The notes beneath the pieces were generated by a model. That model was given only the letters and a program-made list of their open reading frames with translations, searched no databases and was not told the origin of the DNA. Positions 46,026 through 56,030 of a stretch of 64,000 nucleotides of DNA are shown in pieces. The first letter of the stretch is position 1. Every line of letters begins with the position of its first letter. The translations under genes were made by a program, and so were the position numbers. Origin of the DNA: Lewinellaceae bacterium (lineage in GTDB: Bacteria; Bacteroidota; Bacteroidia; Chitinophagales; Saprospiraceae); the NCBI GenBank assembly GCA_020636155.1, contig JACJYM010000013.1, forward strand, positions 1 to 64,000, written 5' to 3'.

Positions 46026-48125
46026 ATGGACATGAAGAAGGAATTGTTGGTGAGGGCTTATATCGTATTAGCCATGTTTGTTGTGCTTTCTTTTGTGATA
46101 ATTTATAGGGTATTTACAATTAGTGTAGTGGATGGTGATAAGTGGAGGGCAAAAGCAAATGTGAATGTACAATTGCGAGAAGTAGATGCCGATCGAGGTG
46201 ATATTTATGCTGATGATTTTAGTGTGTTAGCCACCTCAATTCAGTACTTTGAAATCAGAATGGATATGACTATCGCGAGTCAGTCTGTCTTTAACGAGGG
46301 TTTAGATTCTTTGGCATTGTTGCTCAGTACGACATACCGCACGGATCTTAACAAGTCTCAATGGAAGGACAGGTTGAAAAGCGAAAGAAAAAAGAAGAAT
46401 GCTTATTTCTTCATCGCCAAGGGTTTGGATATCTCTCAAAGAAACGAAATACTCGATTTTCCAATTCTTAGAAATGGAAGATATCGGGGAGGCGCCATCG
46501 CAATTAGATATGCTAAGCGAACAAGACCTTTTAAACAGTTGGCGAGAAGAACCATTGGCGAGGATCGTGATAATTCCCAGAAAGTCGGACTTGAAGGTTA
46601 TTATGATAAAGTTCTCAAAGGACCATTTTCACAACGTGTGATGAAGCGGGTTTCAGCTGATTCAGATCAATGGGTACCGGTTTATGATTTTGGCGATATG
46701 GACGTACAGAAAGGCGATGATATCGTTGCGACAATTAATATTCCGATTCAAGACATTGCGCAGCATGAACTTGAGACAACATTGATTAGTAGTGATGCAA
46801 AAGCTGGAACAGTTATCGTGATGGAAGTGAGCACCGGAAAAATTAAAGCGATTAGCAATTTGAGTCGGCAAGAGGATGGAAGTTACGCAGAATCTTACAA
46901 TTATGCGATAGGCAATGCCTCAGAGCCGGGTTCAACCTTTAAATTGGCCTCTGTGCTAGCACTTTTGGAAGACCACAAGGCTGATATAGATGATTATGTC
47001 GATGTGTACGGTGGTAAGAAGAAATTCTATGACCGATGGATGTATGATTCAGAGCCACATCATCGTGCAAGAGTGACTATGAAAGAAGCTTTTGAGATTT
47101 CTTCCAATGTAGGAATTGCGGCAATGGTTCACGAGGCTTACAATAATAAAGACGGAAAACTTAAATATTATAATAGGTTGAAATCTTTTGGATTGACAGA
47201 GCCTACAGGCGTCGAATTAAATGGAGAGCCAAAGCCATACATAAAAAATCCGAGTACCGACAAGGATATCTGGTATGGTACGACGGTGCCTTGGATGGCA
47301 CATGGCTACGAACTGCAATTGACCCCTCTTCAAATACTCAACTTTTACAATGCCATTGCAAATAATGGGGATATGATGAAGCCAATGTTGGTCTCTCAGA
47401 TAAGGAAGGAAAATGAAGTAGTTAAAGATTTTCATCCCATCATATTAAAACAAAAAATTGCCTCAGCAGAAAGTATTGCCAAGGTCAAAGATATGATGGA
47501 AGGTGTAGTGGAAGAGGGCACTGGTAAAAAGCTGCAATCTGACCTAGTTAAGATTGCGGGTAAAACCGGAACTACTAGAGTGAATTACAACTCATCCGAT
47601 GACTTTAAAAAATACAATGCTTCATTTGCAGGATACTTTCCGGCAGAAAAACCTAAATATTCGATGATTGTCGTGGTATATGAGCCGATTGGAAGTTTTT
47701 ATGGTGCCAGTGTTGCTGGACCGGTATTTAAAAATATTGCAGAACGAGTCATTAATATTGAAGGAGATTTTGGTAAAAATGTAAATATTGCCAATGTTGA
47801 TTCTAAAAATATACCGGGAAAACATAAGGGATATAATGAGGACTTTAAAGAAATATTTGATTACGTAGGTATTCAATACAAAGAGAAGACGGAAGATAGT
47901 TGGGTAAGTGTCAATCCATTCGATAACAAAATGTTGATAGACGAAAATAAAGTCAATAAAGAAACAATACCCAGTGTTGTGGGAATGGGGGCACGGGATG
48001 CCGTGTACGTTCTCGAAAACATGGGCTTAAAAGTAAATATTGACGGTGTGGGACGAGTAATCACGCAGAATATTCTTCCTGGAACACCGGCAAGAGGTCA
48101 GAAAATTGAACTTAGGTTGAATTAA
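46026..48125 (+). CDS. ftsI: Division transpeptidase (class B PBP, FtsI/PBP3 type) with PASTA domain
   Basis: This 699-residue penicillin-binding protein cross-links septal peptidoglycan. It has one N-terminal membrane helix near 12-30 and a dimerisation domain at about 50-230. The transpeptidase domain carries STFK near 302-305 (in EPGSTFKLA), SSN near 359-361 (ISSNVGIA) and KTGTT near 519-523. A C-terminal PASTA domain at about 630-697 (IPSVVGMGARDAVYVLENMG) is typical of Bacteroidota and Firmicutes division PBPs and may sense lipid II. It is directly downstream of ftsL and 12 bases before murE. Confidence 0.95.
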   Translation: MDMKKELLVRAYIVLAMFVVLSFVIIYRVFTISVVDGDKWRAKANVNVQLREVDADRGDIYADDFSVLATSIQYFEIRMDMTIASQSVFNEGLDSLALLLSTTYRTDLNKSQWKDRLKSERKKKNAYFFIAKGLDISQRNEILDFPILRNGRYRGGAIAIRYAKRTRPFKQLARRTIGEDRDNSQKVGLEGYYDKVLKGPFSQRVMKRVSADSDQWVPVYDFGDMDVQKGDDIVATINIPIQDIAQHELETTLISSDAKAGTVIVMEVSTGKIKAISNLSRQEDGSYAESYNYAIGNASEPGSTFKLASVLALLEDHKADIDDYVDVYGGKKKFYDRWMYDSEPHHRARVTMKEAFEISSNVGIAAMVHEAYNNKDGKLKYYNRLKSFGLTEPTGVELNGEPKPYIKNPSTDKDIWYGTTVPWMAHGYELQLTPLQILNFYNAIANNGDMMKPMLVSQIRKENEVVKDFHPIILKQKIASAESIAKVKDMMEGVVEEGTGKKLQSDLVKIAGKTGTTRVNYNSSDDFKKYNASFAGYFPAEKPKYSMIVVVYEPIGSFYGASVAGPVFKNIAERVINIEGDFGKNVNIANVDSKNIPGKHKGYNEDFKEIFDYVGIQYKEKTEDSWVSVNPFDNKMLIDENKVNKETIPSVVGMGARDAVYVLENMGLKVNIDGVGRVITQNILPGTPARGQKIELRLN

Positions 48126-48137
48126 TTAAGTGATAAA

Positions 48138-49598
48138 ATGACCAAAAAGTTATTTGAAATAATCGATCGTGCGAGAGTAGAAGAAGTGGTAGGAAATGAT
48201 GTCGCGATAGAAGGATTTGCGTTGGATTCTAGAAAAATTCAAAAAAATTACCTTTTCGCAGCGTTCAAAGGCAGTGTGTCTGATGGACATCAATACATTG
48301 ATACCGCGATAACAAACGGAGCAGTGGCAGTCTTGTGTGAGACTCGACCTGAAAATTTGAAAGAGGGAATCAGTTACATAGTTTCAAAAAATGCTCGACT
48401 TGTATTAGGAGATATGTTGTCGAAATTCCATGAGTTGAAATCAAAGGAATATAAATTGGTTGGAGTGACTGGCACCAATGGAAAAACGACAGTAGCCACA
48501 CTTTTGTACCAGCTATTTTCAAAACTAGGTTACAAGTGTGGGTTAATATCGACCGTGGAGAATATCATTGGTACGGAAAAGATAGCCTCAACACATACCA
48601 CACCAGATGTTGTAAGCTTTCATCAGTTATTGAATCAGATGATTGAGGAACATTGCACTCACATTTTTATGGAAGTGAGTTCACATGCCATTGATCAGGA
48701 TAGGATTGCAAGTGCTGATTTTAAAATTGGAATTTTTACCAATATTTCACACGATCATTTAGATTATCATAAAACGTATAAAAATTATATAAACGCAAAG
48801 AAAAAGTTCTTTGATGGATTACCGAGGGAGTCAACTTCAATAGTGAATATTGACGACAAAGTGGGAAAAGTAATGGTTCAGAATACGAAGTCTAGGATTA
48901 AAACTTATGCCCTTAGAAGTATGGCAGACTATAAAGCCAAGATATTGGAAGACAATATTTTTGGATTGAATCTCGACATAGCCGGAAATGATATTTTTTT
49001 CAAATTATCCGGTGAATTCAATGCTTATAATCTGCTTGCAGTCTATGCTACTTCTATGGAATTGGGAGAGGATTCTGGTACTGTTCTTACCACGCTGAGC
49101 TCACTACAAGGGGCTTCTGGTAGATTTGAAAAAATATATAAAAAGGGATCTGAAAAATTAGGAATAGTCGATTATGCTCACACTCCGGACGCTTTAGAAA
49201 ATGTGCTTGTGACGATAAAGGAAGTTGTTCCACATGATGCAAAAATCATCACCGTGGTAGGATGCGGAGGAGATAGAGATCGGACCAAGAGACCGGAAAT
49301 GGCATCAATAGCCTGTCAATATTCGGATAAAGTCATATTGACAAGCGACAATCCGAGATCTGAAAATCCACAAGATATTGTTGATGAAATGATGAGGGGA
49401 GTCAAGGACGATGATGAATATAAAGTGCTTCAGATATTAGATCGCAAATCTGCAATACAAACGGCTGTAAGCCTTGCTGGAATTACAGATTGCGTGTTGG
49501 TAGCGGGTAAAGGTCACGAAGATTATCAGGAAATAAAAGGTATAAAATATCCCTTTGACGATCGAAAAATACTGGCAGAAATGCTAGAGAAAATATAG
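48138..49598 (+). CDS. murE: UDP-N-acetylmuramoyl-L-alanyl-D-glutamate ligase MurE
   Basis: This 486-residue Mur ligase adds the third amino acid (meso-diaminopimelate in most Bacteroidota) to the peptidoglycan precursor using ATP. It has N-terminal UDP-binding SRKIQKNYLFAAFKGSVSDGH, P-loop VGVTGTNGKTTVATLL near 109-124, THTTPDVV (the UMAG-binding TTP), NISHDHLDYHKTY near 206-218, and the C-terminal domain with DNPRSENPQDIVDEM near 410-424. The DNPR motif supports diaminopimelate rather than lysine. A 198-base gap with a hairpin follows. Confidence 0.95.
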   Translation: MTKKLFEIIDRARVEEVVGNDVAIEGFALDSRKIQKNYLFAAFKGSVSDGHQYIDTAITNGAVAVLCETRPENLKEGISYIVSKNARLVLGDMLSKFHELKSKEYKLVGVTGTNGKTTVATLLYQLFSKLGYKCGLISTVENIIGTEKIASTHTTPDVVSFHQLLNQMIEEHCTHIFMEVSSHAIDQDRIASADFKIGIFTNISHDHLDYHKTYKNYINAKKKFFDGLPRESTSIVNIDDKVGKVMVQNTKSRIKTYALRSMADYKAKILEDNIFGLNLDIAGNDIFFKLSGEFNAYNLLAVYATSMELGEDSGTVLTTLSSLQGASGRFEKIYKKGSEKLGIVDYAHTPDALENVLVTIKEVVPHDAKIITVVGCGGDRDRTKRPEMASIACQYSDKVILTSDNPRSENPQDIVDEMMRGVKDDDEYKVLQILDRKSAIQTAVSLAGITDCVLVAGKGHEDYQEIKGIKYPFDDRKILAEMLEKI

Positions 49599-49658
49599 TC
49601 GGGTCTAAAGAAAACTCGACAGAAGAATAGGTTCTATTATCATTCTCAGGTTGGTTTT

Positions 49659-49722
49659 AACAGTTGCGGCAGTCCTCTGTCGGATAAAGATTCAACAAGT
49701 CTGTTTGCAGCTGTTTTTTTTT
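49659..49722 (+). terminator. Attenuator- or terminator-like hairpin between murE and mraY
   Basis: AACAGTTGC (49659-49667) pairs with GCAGCTGTT (49707-49715), with one G-U pair, and runs into about ten T. Inside it CGGCAG (49667-49672) pairs with CTGTCG (49677-49682) around TCCT. The T-run is typical of intrinsic termination, but the gene cluster continues at 49797, so partial read-through or attenuation is likely. Confidence 0.5.
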
Positions 49723-49796
49723 AAAATCAATGTTCGATAATAGAAAAATTAAAAAGAAACTAATAAGAATCAAAATAAGAAAACTGACATTGGGAG

Positions 49797-51050
49797 ATGC
49801 TGTACTATTTGTTTGACTATTTGAATAAAGAATTCAATTTACCGGGTACGGGCTTGTTTCAATACATCTCTTTCAGGTCAGCCGCTGCCATTATTGTGGC
49901 ACTCTTGATTTCCTTTGTTTTTGGAAACAGGATCATAAGTACTTTGAAAAGGTTGCAAGTAGGAGAGAGTGTAAGAGAATTAGGCCTAGATGGTCAAAAA
50001 GAGAAGGAAGGTACCCCTACGATGGGTGGTTTTATCATCATTTTAGCGACAGTCATCCCATGCTTGCTTTTTGCGAGACTTGACAATGTGTATATTCTAC
50101 TCTTGTTATTTACCACGTTGTGGATGGGGTTTATCGGATTTCTGGACGATTACATTAAGGTTTTTAGAAGAAATAAGGATGGCCTGAAGGGAAAGTTCAA
50201 AATCTTGGGTCAAGTAGTACTCGGTTTGGTAGTGGCATGCGTTATGCTATGGAACAATCAAATTACCATAAGAATGCCCTATCAAGATGCAGTCAATGGC
50301 GGATACAAGATTGTAGAAACCTATACCACATCCGATAATACTAACTTACCTTTAAAAATGGCTTATGTGAAATCGACGATGACCAATGTTCCATTTTTTA
50401 AAAATAATAATTTTGACTACAAGTATTTGGTTTCATTTTTTTGGGACAATGCGGATAATTGGGTGTGGATAGTATTTATTCCCATTATCATCTTTATTGT
50501 GACTGCGGTGTCCAATGCTGCCAATCTGACGGATGGCATTGATGGTTTGGCCGCCGGAACTTCTGCGATTATTGGGATGACATTGGCGGTTTTTGCCTAT
50601 GTGAGTGGTAACACCATCATGGCAGAATACTTGAATATCTTTTTTCTCCCCAACAGTAGTGAAATGGTAATTTTTGCTTCTTGTTTTCTAGCCGCTTGTA
50701 TTGGATTTTTATGGTACAATTCATATCCGGCACAAGTGTTTATGGGAGATACAGGCAGTCTGATGCTTGGAGGTGTTATTGCGGTCATGGCGGTATTGTT
50801 AAGAAAAGAGTGGCTAATCCCATTATTATGCGGAATATTTTTAGTTGAAAATCTAAGTGTGGTCATGCAGGTTTCTTATTTCAAATACACGAAAAAGAAA
50901 TTCGGTGAAGGAAGGCGAATTTTTAAGATGTCACCACTCCATCACCACTACCAAAAATTGGGAATACACGAAGCAAAAATTGTCACTCGATTTTGGATTG
51001 TCGGAATATTCCTTGCGATACTCACGGTGATTACTCTTAAAATCCGATAG
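49797..51050 (+). CDS. mraY: Phospho-N-acetylmuramoyl-pentapeptide transferase
   Basis: This 417-residue polytopic membrane enzyme attaches UDP-MurNAc-pentapeptide to undecaprenyl phosphate to give lipid I. It has about ten membrane helices. Diagnostic loops are EKEGTPTMGGFIII near 76-89, GFLDDYIKVFRRNKDGLKGKFK near 122-143 (DDD motif region, quoted as GFLDDYIK), NLTDGIDGLAAGTS near 241-254, GDTGSLMLGG and MSPLHHHYQKLG near 379-390. A periplasmic insert near 160-210 is typical of Bacteroidota. It directly abuts murD, which starts on the next base after its stop. Confidence 0.96.
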   Translation: MLYYLFDYLNKEFNLPGTGLFQYISFRSAAAIIVALLISFVFGNRIISTLKRLQVGESVRELGLDGQKEKEGTPTMGGFIIILATVIPCLLFARLDNVYILLLLFTTLWMGFIGFLDDYIKVFRRNKDGLKGKFKILGQVVLGLVVACVMLWNNQITIRMPYQDAVNGGYKIVETYTTSDNTNLPLKMAYVKSTMTNVPFFKNNNFDYKYLVSFFWDNADNWVWIVFIPIIIFIVTAVSNAANLTDGIDGLAAGTSAIIGMTLAVFAYVSGNTIMAEYLNIFFLPNSSEMVIFASCFLAACIGFLWYNSYPAQVFMGDTGSLMLGGVIAVMAVLLRKEWLIPLLCGIFLVENLSVVMQVSYFKYTKKKFGEGRRIFKMSPLHHHYQKLGIHEAKIVTRFWIVGIFLAILTVITLKIR

Positions 51051-52358
51051 ATGAACATAGAAAAAGTTCTAGTCATCGGTGGCGGAGAAAGTGGCGTAGG
51101 TGCCGCTCTACTTGCAAAGAAGAAAAATTATCAAGTTTTTCTCTCAGATCGTGGAAAGCTAAAAAGCGAACATAGAGAGGAGCTGATTAATCATAATATC
51201 CCTTTTGAAGAAGAGGGACACAACATTGAAAAGTTAATAGGTTTTGGTTTTGACATAATTGTCAAGAGCCCTGGAGTGCCGAATCATGCTCCTGTCTTCA
51301 GCATGTTAAATATAGAAGATCGAGATATTATCTCGGAGATTGAGTTTGGTTCTATTCACTATTCGGGAAAAATTATTGCCGTTACAGGTAGTAACGGCAA
51401 GACAACGACTTCAGGGCTCATTTTTCATATTCTCAATTCCGCTGGGTTGGATGTCGGGTTGGGCGGCAATTATGGAATAAGCTTTTGTAGAATTCTCACA
51501 GAACGGGAGCCTCAGGTGATGGTTCTGGAGATGAGTAGTTTCCAATTAGATGATGTCAAGTCATTTAGGCCTTTCGTTGCTGTAATATTGAATATCACGC
51601 CTGATCATCTCGATCGGTACGATTATGATATTAATAAATATGCGGAGGCAAAATTTAAAATTACTCAGGCACAAACTGCAAAAGACATTCTCATTCTTAA
51701 TCAAGACGATAAAATTATAGCTGATATTCTTAAAAGTAAGAAGATCAATGCCAAGGTGATTAAAATCTCAAAAGAAAATTATCTCCCAGCGATTAAAAAT
51801 CAGTATGGCGGTACTTTCTCATTGAATCTCATGGGCAGGCACAATGCTCTCAATAGTTTATGTGCCATTGATGTTGCAAGAATTTTTGGATTGTCTGATA
51901 AGGTCATACAAGAGCATTTATTGACATTTAAGAATGATTCACATCGGCTGGAAAACGTGGCGATTATCAACGATGTCAAATATATCAATGACAGCAAAGC
52001 CACAAATGTAGATTCTGTGTATTATGCTCTTGAAGCTATGGAAAGTCCCGTGATTTGGATAGCAGGTGGTACCGACAAGGGCAATGATTATAACGATATA
52101 ATCGATTTTGTGAAAGAAAAAGTAGAGATATTGATATGTCTTGGAATTGATAATACAAAGTTGAAAACTGCTTTTGAAAATATTGTAACTGTATTCGAAA
52201 CACAAAGTATGACCGAAGCAGTGGCTATTGCAGCTGAAAATGCAGAATCTGGTGCGACGGTTTTATTGTCACCTGCATGTGCGAGCTTTGACTTATTTAA
52301 GAATTATGTAGACAGAGGTGATCAATTCAAATCTGCAGTTTTAAAATTGAAAGAATAA
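51051..52358 (+). CDS. murD: UDP-N-acetylmuramoylalanine-D-glutamate ligase
   Basis: This 435-residue ligase adds D-glutamate to UDP-MurNAc-L-Ala. The N-terminal Rossmann motif is VLVIGGGESGVGAALLAKK, with the SPGVP loop near 74-78. The P-loop is IAVTGSNGKTTTSGL near 107-121. EMSSFQLDDV, LNITPDHLDRYD near 181-192, and the C-terminal NDSKATNVDSVYYAL and LSPACASFDLFKNYVDRG near 400-417 complete it. All core residues are present. It starts at the base after the mraY stop, suggesting translational coupling. Confidence 0.96.
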   Translation: MNIEKVLVIGGGESGVGAALLAKKKNYQVFLSDRGKLKSEHREELINHNIPFEEEGHNIEKLIGFGFDIIVKSPGVPNHAPVFSMLNIEDRDIISEIEFGSIHYSGKIIAVTGSNGKTTTSGLIFHILNSAGLDVGLGGNYGISFCRILTEREPQVMVLEMSSFQLDDVKSFRPFVAVILNITPDHLDRYDYDINKYAEAKFKITQAQTAKDILILNQDDKIIADILKSKKINAKVIKISKENYLPAIKNQYGGTFSLNLMGRHNALNSLCAIDVARIFGLSDKVIQEHLLTFKNDSHRLENVAIINDVKYINDSKATNVDSVYYALEAMESPVIWIAGGTDKGNDYNDIIDFVKEKVEILICLGIDNTKLKTAFENIVTVFETQSMTEAVAIAAENAESGATVLLSPACASFDLFKNYVDRGDQFKSAVLKLKE

Positions 52359-52376
52359 ACATATTTAAAAAATACA

Positions 52377-53561
52377 TTGAACGCTGTTATTACTTCATAT
52401 CGAAATCTAAAAGGAGACAAGAGCATTTGGCTCATCGTTTTCTTATTGTCTATACTAAGCTTGTTGGCAGTCTATAGCTCAACAGGCAGTATTGCTTTTA
52501 AGGACAGAGGTGGTAATACGGAGTTTTATTTAATTAAACAGGCAATATTTGTTGGATTGGGTATATTTCTAACTTGGGTCAGCTACAGACTGCACTATAT
52601 GAAATATATGAAGCTAGCCCCCATATTACTAGCGATTACCATACCATTATTATTGTACACTTTGTTTTTTGGCGCTGATATAAATCAAGCCAGAAGATGG
52701 ATTGTTATCCCATGGATAGACATTTCATTTCAAACTTCCGATTTAGCTAAAATTGCTCTGATTATGTTCGTCGCCCGTTCTCTGGCGACGAAACAAGAGT
52801 TTATTAAGGACTTTAAGCAGGCATTTTTACCCATTATTTTACCCATTTTACTGATTTGTGCTTTGATAGCACCAATGGATTTATCGACAGCGGCATTGCT
52901 TTTTGTCACCTGCTTGTTGATGATGTTTGTCGGTCGTATTTCCCTTCGATTCGTATTTATGTTGGGATTGGCAGGTGCGGCGGTGATTGCACTTATTTTC
53001 GCATTGGGGCTAGTGTTTCCTGATTTTATTAGATCAGAAACCTGGATTACTAGGATTACGGATTTTTTTGGTTCTTCTGATGGAGAGTATCAGGTGCAAC
53101 AAGCTAAAATTGCCATCGCCTCAGGTGAGTTTTTTGGGTTGGGACCTGGAAATAGTTTGCAACGAAATTATTTACCGTATGCTTATGCTGACTGCATCTA
53201 TGCGATCATCTGCGAGGAGTATGGCATGATAGGAGGCATTGCTTTGATAGGATTGTACCTGTGGCTTTTATTCAGAAGTATCAGCTTGGTGACTCGATCA
53301 CCCCGTGCTTTTGGAGCGATATTATCCTTAGGCTTGGCATTGAATATTGTGATTCAGGCTTTCGCCAATATTGCGGTGTCCGTGCAATTGGTGCCCGCAA
53401 CAGGATTGACATTACCTATGGTAAGTATGGGAGGTACGAGCTTGATATTTACTTGTATTTCGATAGGCATCATACTGAGTGTGAGCCGATTTGTGGAACA
53501 GGCGGATATCAAAAAGAATGAACTCATTGAAATCGAAAAGGTCAATGCGGGTACTAATTAG
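52377..53561 (+). CDS. ftsW: Septal peptidoglycan glycosyltransferase FtsW
   Basis: This 394-residue SEDS protein polymerises glycan strands with its partner PBP. About ten membrane helices are visible. Family marks are LAVYSSTGSIAFK near 32-44, INQARRWIVIPWIDISFQTSDLAK near 102-125 (quoted as one motif; the RRW and Q-x-S-x-L-x-K parts are key), SGEFFGLGPGNSLQRNYLPYAYADCIYAIICEE region containing the catalytic Asp, and the final LTLPMVSMGGTSLIF. The start is TTG at 52377; no ATG lies nearby in frame. murG overlaps its last 17 bases. Confidence 0.95.
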   Translation: MNAVITSYRNLKGDKSIWLIVFLLSILSLLAVYSSTGSIAFKDRGGNTEFYLIKQAIFVGLGIFLTWVSYRLHYMKYMKLAPILLAITIPLLLYTLFFGADINQARRWIVIPWIDISFQTSDLAKIALIMFVARSLATKQEFIKDFKQAFLPIILPILLICALIAPMDLSTAALLFVTCLLMMFVGRISLRFVFMLGLAGAAVIALIFALGLVFPDFIRSETWITRITDFFGSSDGEYQVQQAKIAIASGEFFGLGPGNSLQRNYLPYAYADCIYAIICEEYGMIGGIALIGLYLWLLFRSISLVTRSPRAFGAILSLGLALNIVIQAFANIAVSVQLVPATGLTLPMVSMGGTSLIFTCISIGIILSVSRFVEQADIKKNELIEIEKVNAGTN

Positions 53562-54642
53562 TGGAGGAGGTACCGGTGGCCATATATTTCCTGCAATTGC
53601 GATTGCAGATGCTTTGAAAGCAAAGTATAAAGATACAGAAATCCTATTTGTAGGTGCTCAGGGAAAAATGGAAATGGAACGAGTGCCAGCAGCAGGTTAT
53701 CCCATCAAAGGATTGTGGATAAGTGGATTTCAAAGAAAATTGACATTTAGGAATTTACTATTTCCGGTCAAACTACTTTGGTCAATGGCTCAGGTCGTTG
53801 GTATTGTAAAGCGATTTAATCCTGATGTAGTGGTAGGCGTTGGTGGTTATGCCAGCGGCCCTGCATTGAAAGTATCCGGATTTTTAGGACATAAAACTGC
53901 CATTCAGGAGCAGAACAGCTATCCTGGCGCTACCAATCGATTATTGGCTAAAAAAGCTGAACAGATATTTGTTGCCTATCCTGACATGGATAAGTTTTTT
54001 GAAAAAAGTAAAATCGTGTTTAGTGGCAATCCCATTAGACTGGACATAGTAAAAAAAGATATTTCGACTTCGGAAGCAAAGACTCACCTTGGCTTGGATC
54101 AAAATAAGAAAACTATCCTTATCATGGGTGGAAGTCTGGGAGCAAGATCGCTTAATGAAGCCGTGATGCATCTCAAAGAATTGTGGCTTGAGAACCCACA
54201 TATACAACTGTTTTGGCAGGTTGGTAAATTGTATTATGAAGACTACATCGATACCGATGTAGCAAAATTGCCGAATGTAAATGTTGTAGCCTTTATTGAT
54301 GACATGGCTATGGTTTATGCCGCTTCAGATATTGTGGTGTGTAGGGCTGGTGCCTTGACCATTTCTGAAATTGCGGTTTTAGAGAAACCGGCAATCTTGA
54401 TCCCATCTCCGAATGTTGCTGAAGATCACCAGACTAAAAATGCTATGGCATTAGTTGATGCAGGTGCCGCATGGATGGTCAGTGATGCCAATCTCAAAAA
54501 CGAACTCGAGGGTAAAATAAATTACTTGCTTGACAATGAAGCAGAATGTAAGCTTAAGGGGGAGAAACTGAGATTATTTGCTAAGCCAAATGCAGCCAAC
54601 GAAATCGCTGAAACACTGCATCAGATCACTCTTAAAAGTTAA
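53545..54642 (+). CDS. murG: UDP-N-acetylglucosamine transferase MurG
   Basis: This 365-residue GT28 enzyme adds GlcNAc to lipid I to form lipid II at the inner face of the membrane. The N-terminus MRVLISGGGTGGHIFPAIAIA has the GGGTGGH loop. GVGGYASGPAL, QEQNSYPGATNRLL, ILIMGGSLGARSLNEAV, VCRAGALTISEI and SPNVAEDHQTKNAMAL are in the usual order. I take the ATG at 53545, which overlaps the end of ftsW by 17 bases in another frame. A longer frame from 53491 adds residues with no homology. Confidence 0.96.
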   Translation: MRVLISGGGTGGHIFPAIAIADALKAKYKDTEILFVGAQGKMEMERVPAAGYPIKGLWISGFQRKLTFRNLLFPVKLLWSMAQVVGIVKRFNPDVVVGVGGYASGPALKVSGFLGHKTAIQEQNSYPGATNRLLAKKAEQIFVAYPDMDKFFEKSKIVFSGNPIRLDIVKKDISTSEAKTHLGLDQNKKTILIMGGSLGARSLNEAVMHLKELWLENPHIQLFWQVGKLYYEDYIDTDVAKLPNVNVVAFIDDMAMVYAASDIVVCRAGALTISEIAVLEKPAILIPSPNVAEDHQTKNAMALVDAGAAWMVSDANLKNELEGKINYLLDNEAECKLKGEKLRLFAKPNAANEIAETLHQITLKS

Positions 54643-54644
54643 AA

Positions 54645-56030
54645 GTGATACCAATTGAAAAAGTAAAATCGGTATTTTTTATCGGCATCGGGGGCATCGG
54701 AATGAGTGCCTTGGCTAGATACCTAAATACCAAAAATATAAAAGTTTCCGGTTATGATAAGACGGAAACTCAGCTTACTAAAAAGTTAGTAAGTGAAGGA
54801 ATTGACATACATTATCAGGATGAAATTGAAAACATTCCTACGGATATTGATTTGGTGGTTTATACACCGGCCATTCCAAAGAATCACAAGCAATTTAATT
54901 ACCTGTTGGATAGTGGAATTCCTGTCGTAAAGCGAGCAAAATTGCTAGGCTTGATGACGGAAAGGCATAAACTCATTGCGGTAGCTGGGACACACGGTAA
55001 AACCACAACGAGTGCCATGGTAAGCTATCTTGCTATTCAATGTGATATCAAAGTAACTGCTTTTTTGGGAGGAATTGCCCACGCTTTTGATTCCAATTTT
55101 ATCGATGGCGATAGTGAGTGGATGGTAGCCGAAGCGGATGAATATGACCGCTCTTTTTTGAGCCTTATTCCGGTCATCAGTGTGGTTAACTCCGTGGATG
55201 CTGACCACTTGGATATCTACGGGACGGAAAGTGCAATATTAGAGTCTTTTGCAGAATTTATGTGCAGGACTAAACCAGGAGGTCACTTAATTATTCCAAG
55301 CGAAGTGGAAAGAAAATTAACTCCTGAAATTCGAGAGAAATTGAGTGCTAAAAAAGTGAAAGTCGTGAGTTTTGGAAGTGAAAATTCTGAGGTGATTTAC
55401 TCCAATGTAGGTGTTGAGGGTGCTTCTTATACTTTCGATTATGAATATGAAGGATTCAAATTGCAACATTTAAAATTGGGAATGCCCGGTATTCACAACC
55501 TGAAAAACATGGTCGCAGCCATTACGGCCGTTCTGCTCACGGGCTCTGCAAGTATCGCTAGGATTCCGGATGCAGTATCTGCGTTTTCAGGAATTAAGCG
55601 GCGTTTTGAACTGGTTTGGGATGGGAAAATAAAGTACATTGATGATTATGCTCATCATCCCACGGAGTTGGAAGCGACGATAAGCAGTGCTAAAATGATG
55701 TATCCTGAAAAGAAAGTATTAGGGGTTTTTCAGCCACACCTTTTTAGCAGGACACGAGACTTTTATAAGGGATTTGCGGAGGCACTAGACGAATTGGATG
55801 AAGTGATATTGCTGCCAATTTATCCTGCTCGAGAATTGCCAATGGAGGGTGTGGAAAGTGAGATGATTGCTGGAGAGATGAAAAATGAAAATGTCAAAGT
55901 CGTTCCTTTTGATAAACTAATAGAAGAATTAAAAAATAGAAAATTTGATGTTTTGTTGACTTTAGGTGCCGGAGATATAGACTTGCACGTAAATGAGATT
56001 AAAGCATGGCTTAAATATGAACAGTATTAA
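54645..56030 (+). CDS. murC: UDP-N-acetylmuramate-L-alanine ligase
   Basis: This 461-residue ligase adds the first L-Ala to UDP-MurNAc. VFFIGIGGIGMSALARYL near residues 10-27 is the nucleotide loop. IAVAGTHGKTTTSAM near 110-124 is the P-loop. EADEYDRSFL, NSVDADHLDIYG near 182-193, and the C-terminal DDYAHHPTELEATI near 334-347 and QPHLFSRTRDF follow. GTG at 54645, two bases after the murG stop, is the start. Its 3' end overlaps ftsQ by 14 bases. Confidence 0.96.
   Translation: MIPIEKVKSVFFIGIGGIGMSALARYLNTKNIKVSGYDKTETQLTKKLVSEGIDIHYQDEIENIPTDIDLVVYTPAIPKNHKQFNYLLDSGIPVVKRAKLLGLMTERHKLIAVAGTHGKTTTSAMVSYLAIQCDIKVTAFLGGIAHAFDSNFIDGDSEWMVAEADEYDRSFLSLIPVISVVNSVDADHLDIYGTESAILESFAEFMCRTKPGGHLIIPSEVERKLTPEIREKLSAKKVKVVSFGSENSEVIYSNVGVEGASYTFDYEYEGFKLQHLKLGMPGIHNLKNMVAAITAVLLTGSASIARIPDAVSAFSGIKRRFELVWDGKIKYIDDYAHHPTELEATISSAKMMYPEKKVLGVFQPHLFSRTRDFYKGFAEALDELDEVILLPIYPARELPMEGVESEMIAGEMKNENVKVVPFDKLIEELKNRKFDVLLTLGAGDIDLHVNEIKAWLKYEQY

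Noticed and set aside
49599..49796. Remnant of murF between murE and mraY
   Set aside because: The 198 bases give no murF-like peptide in any frame by eye; the hairpin explains the best structure there.
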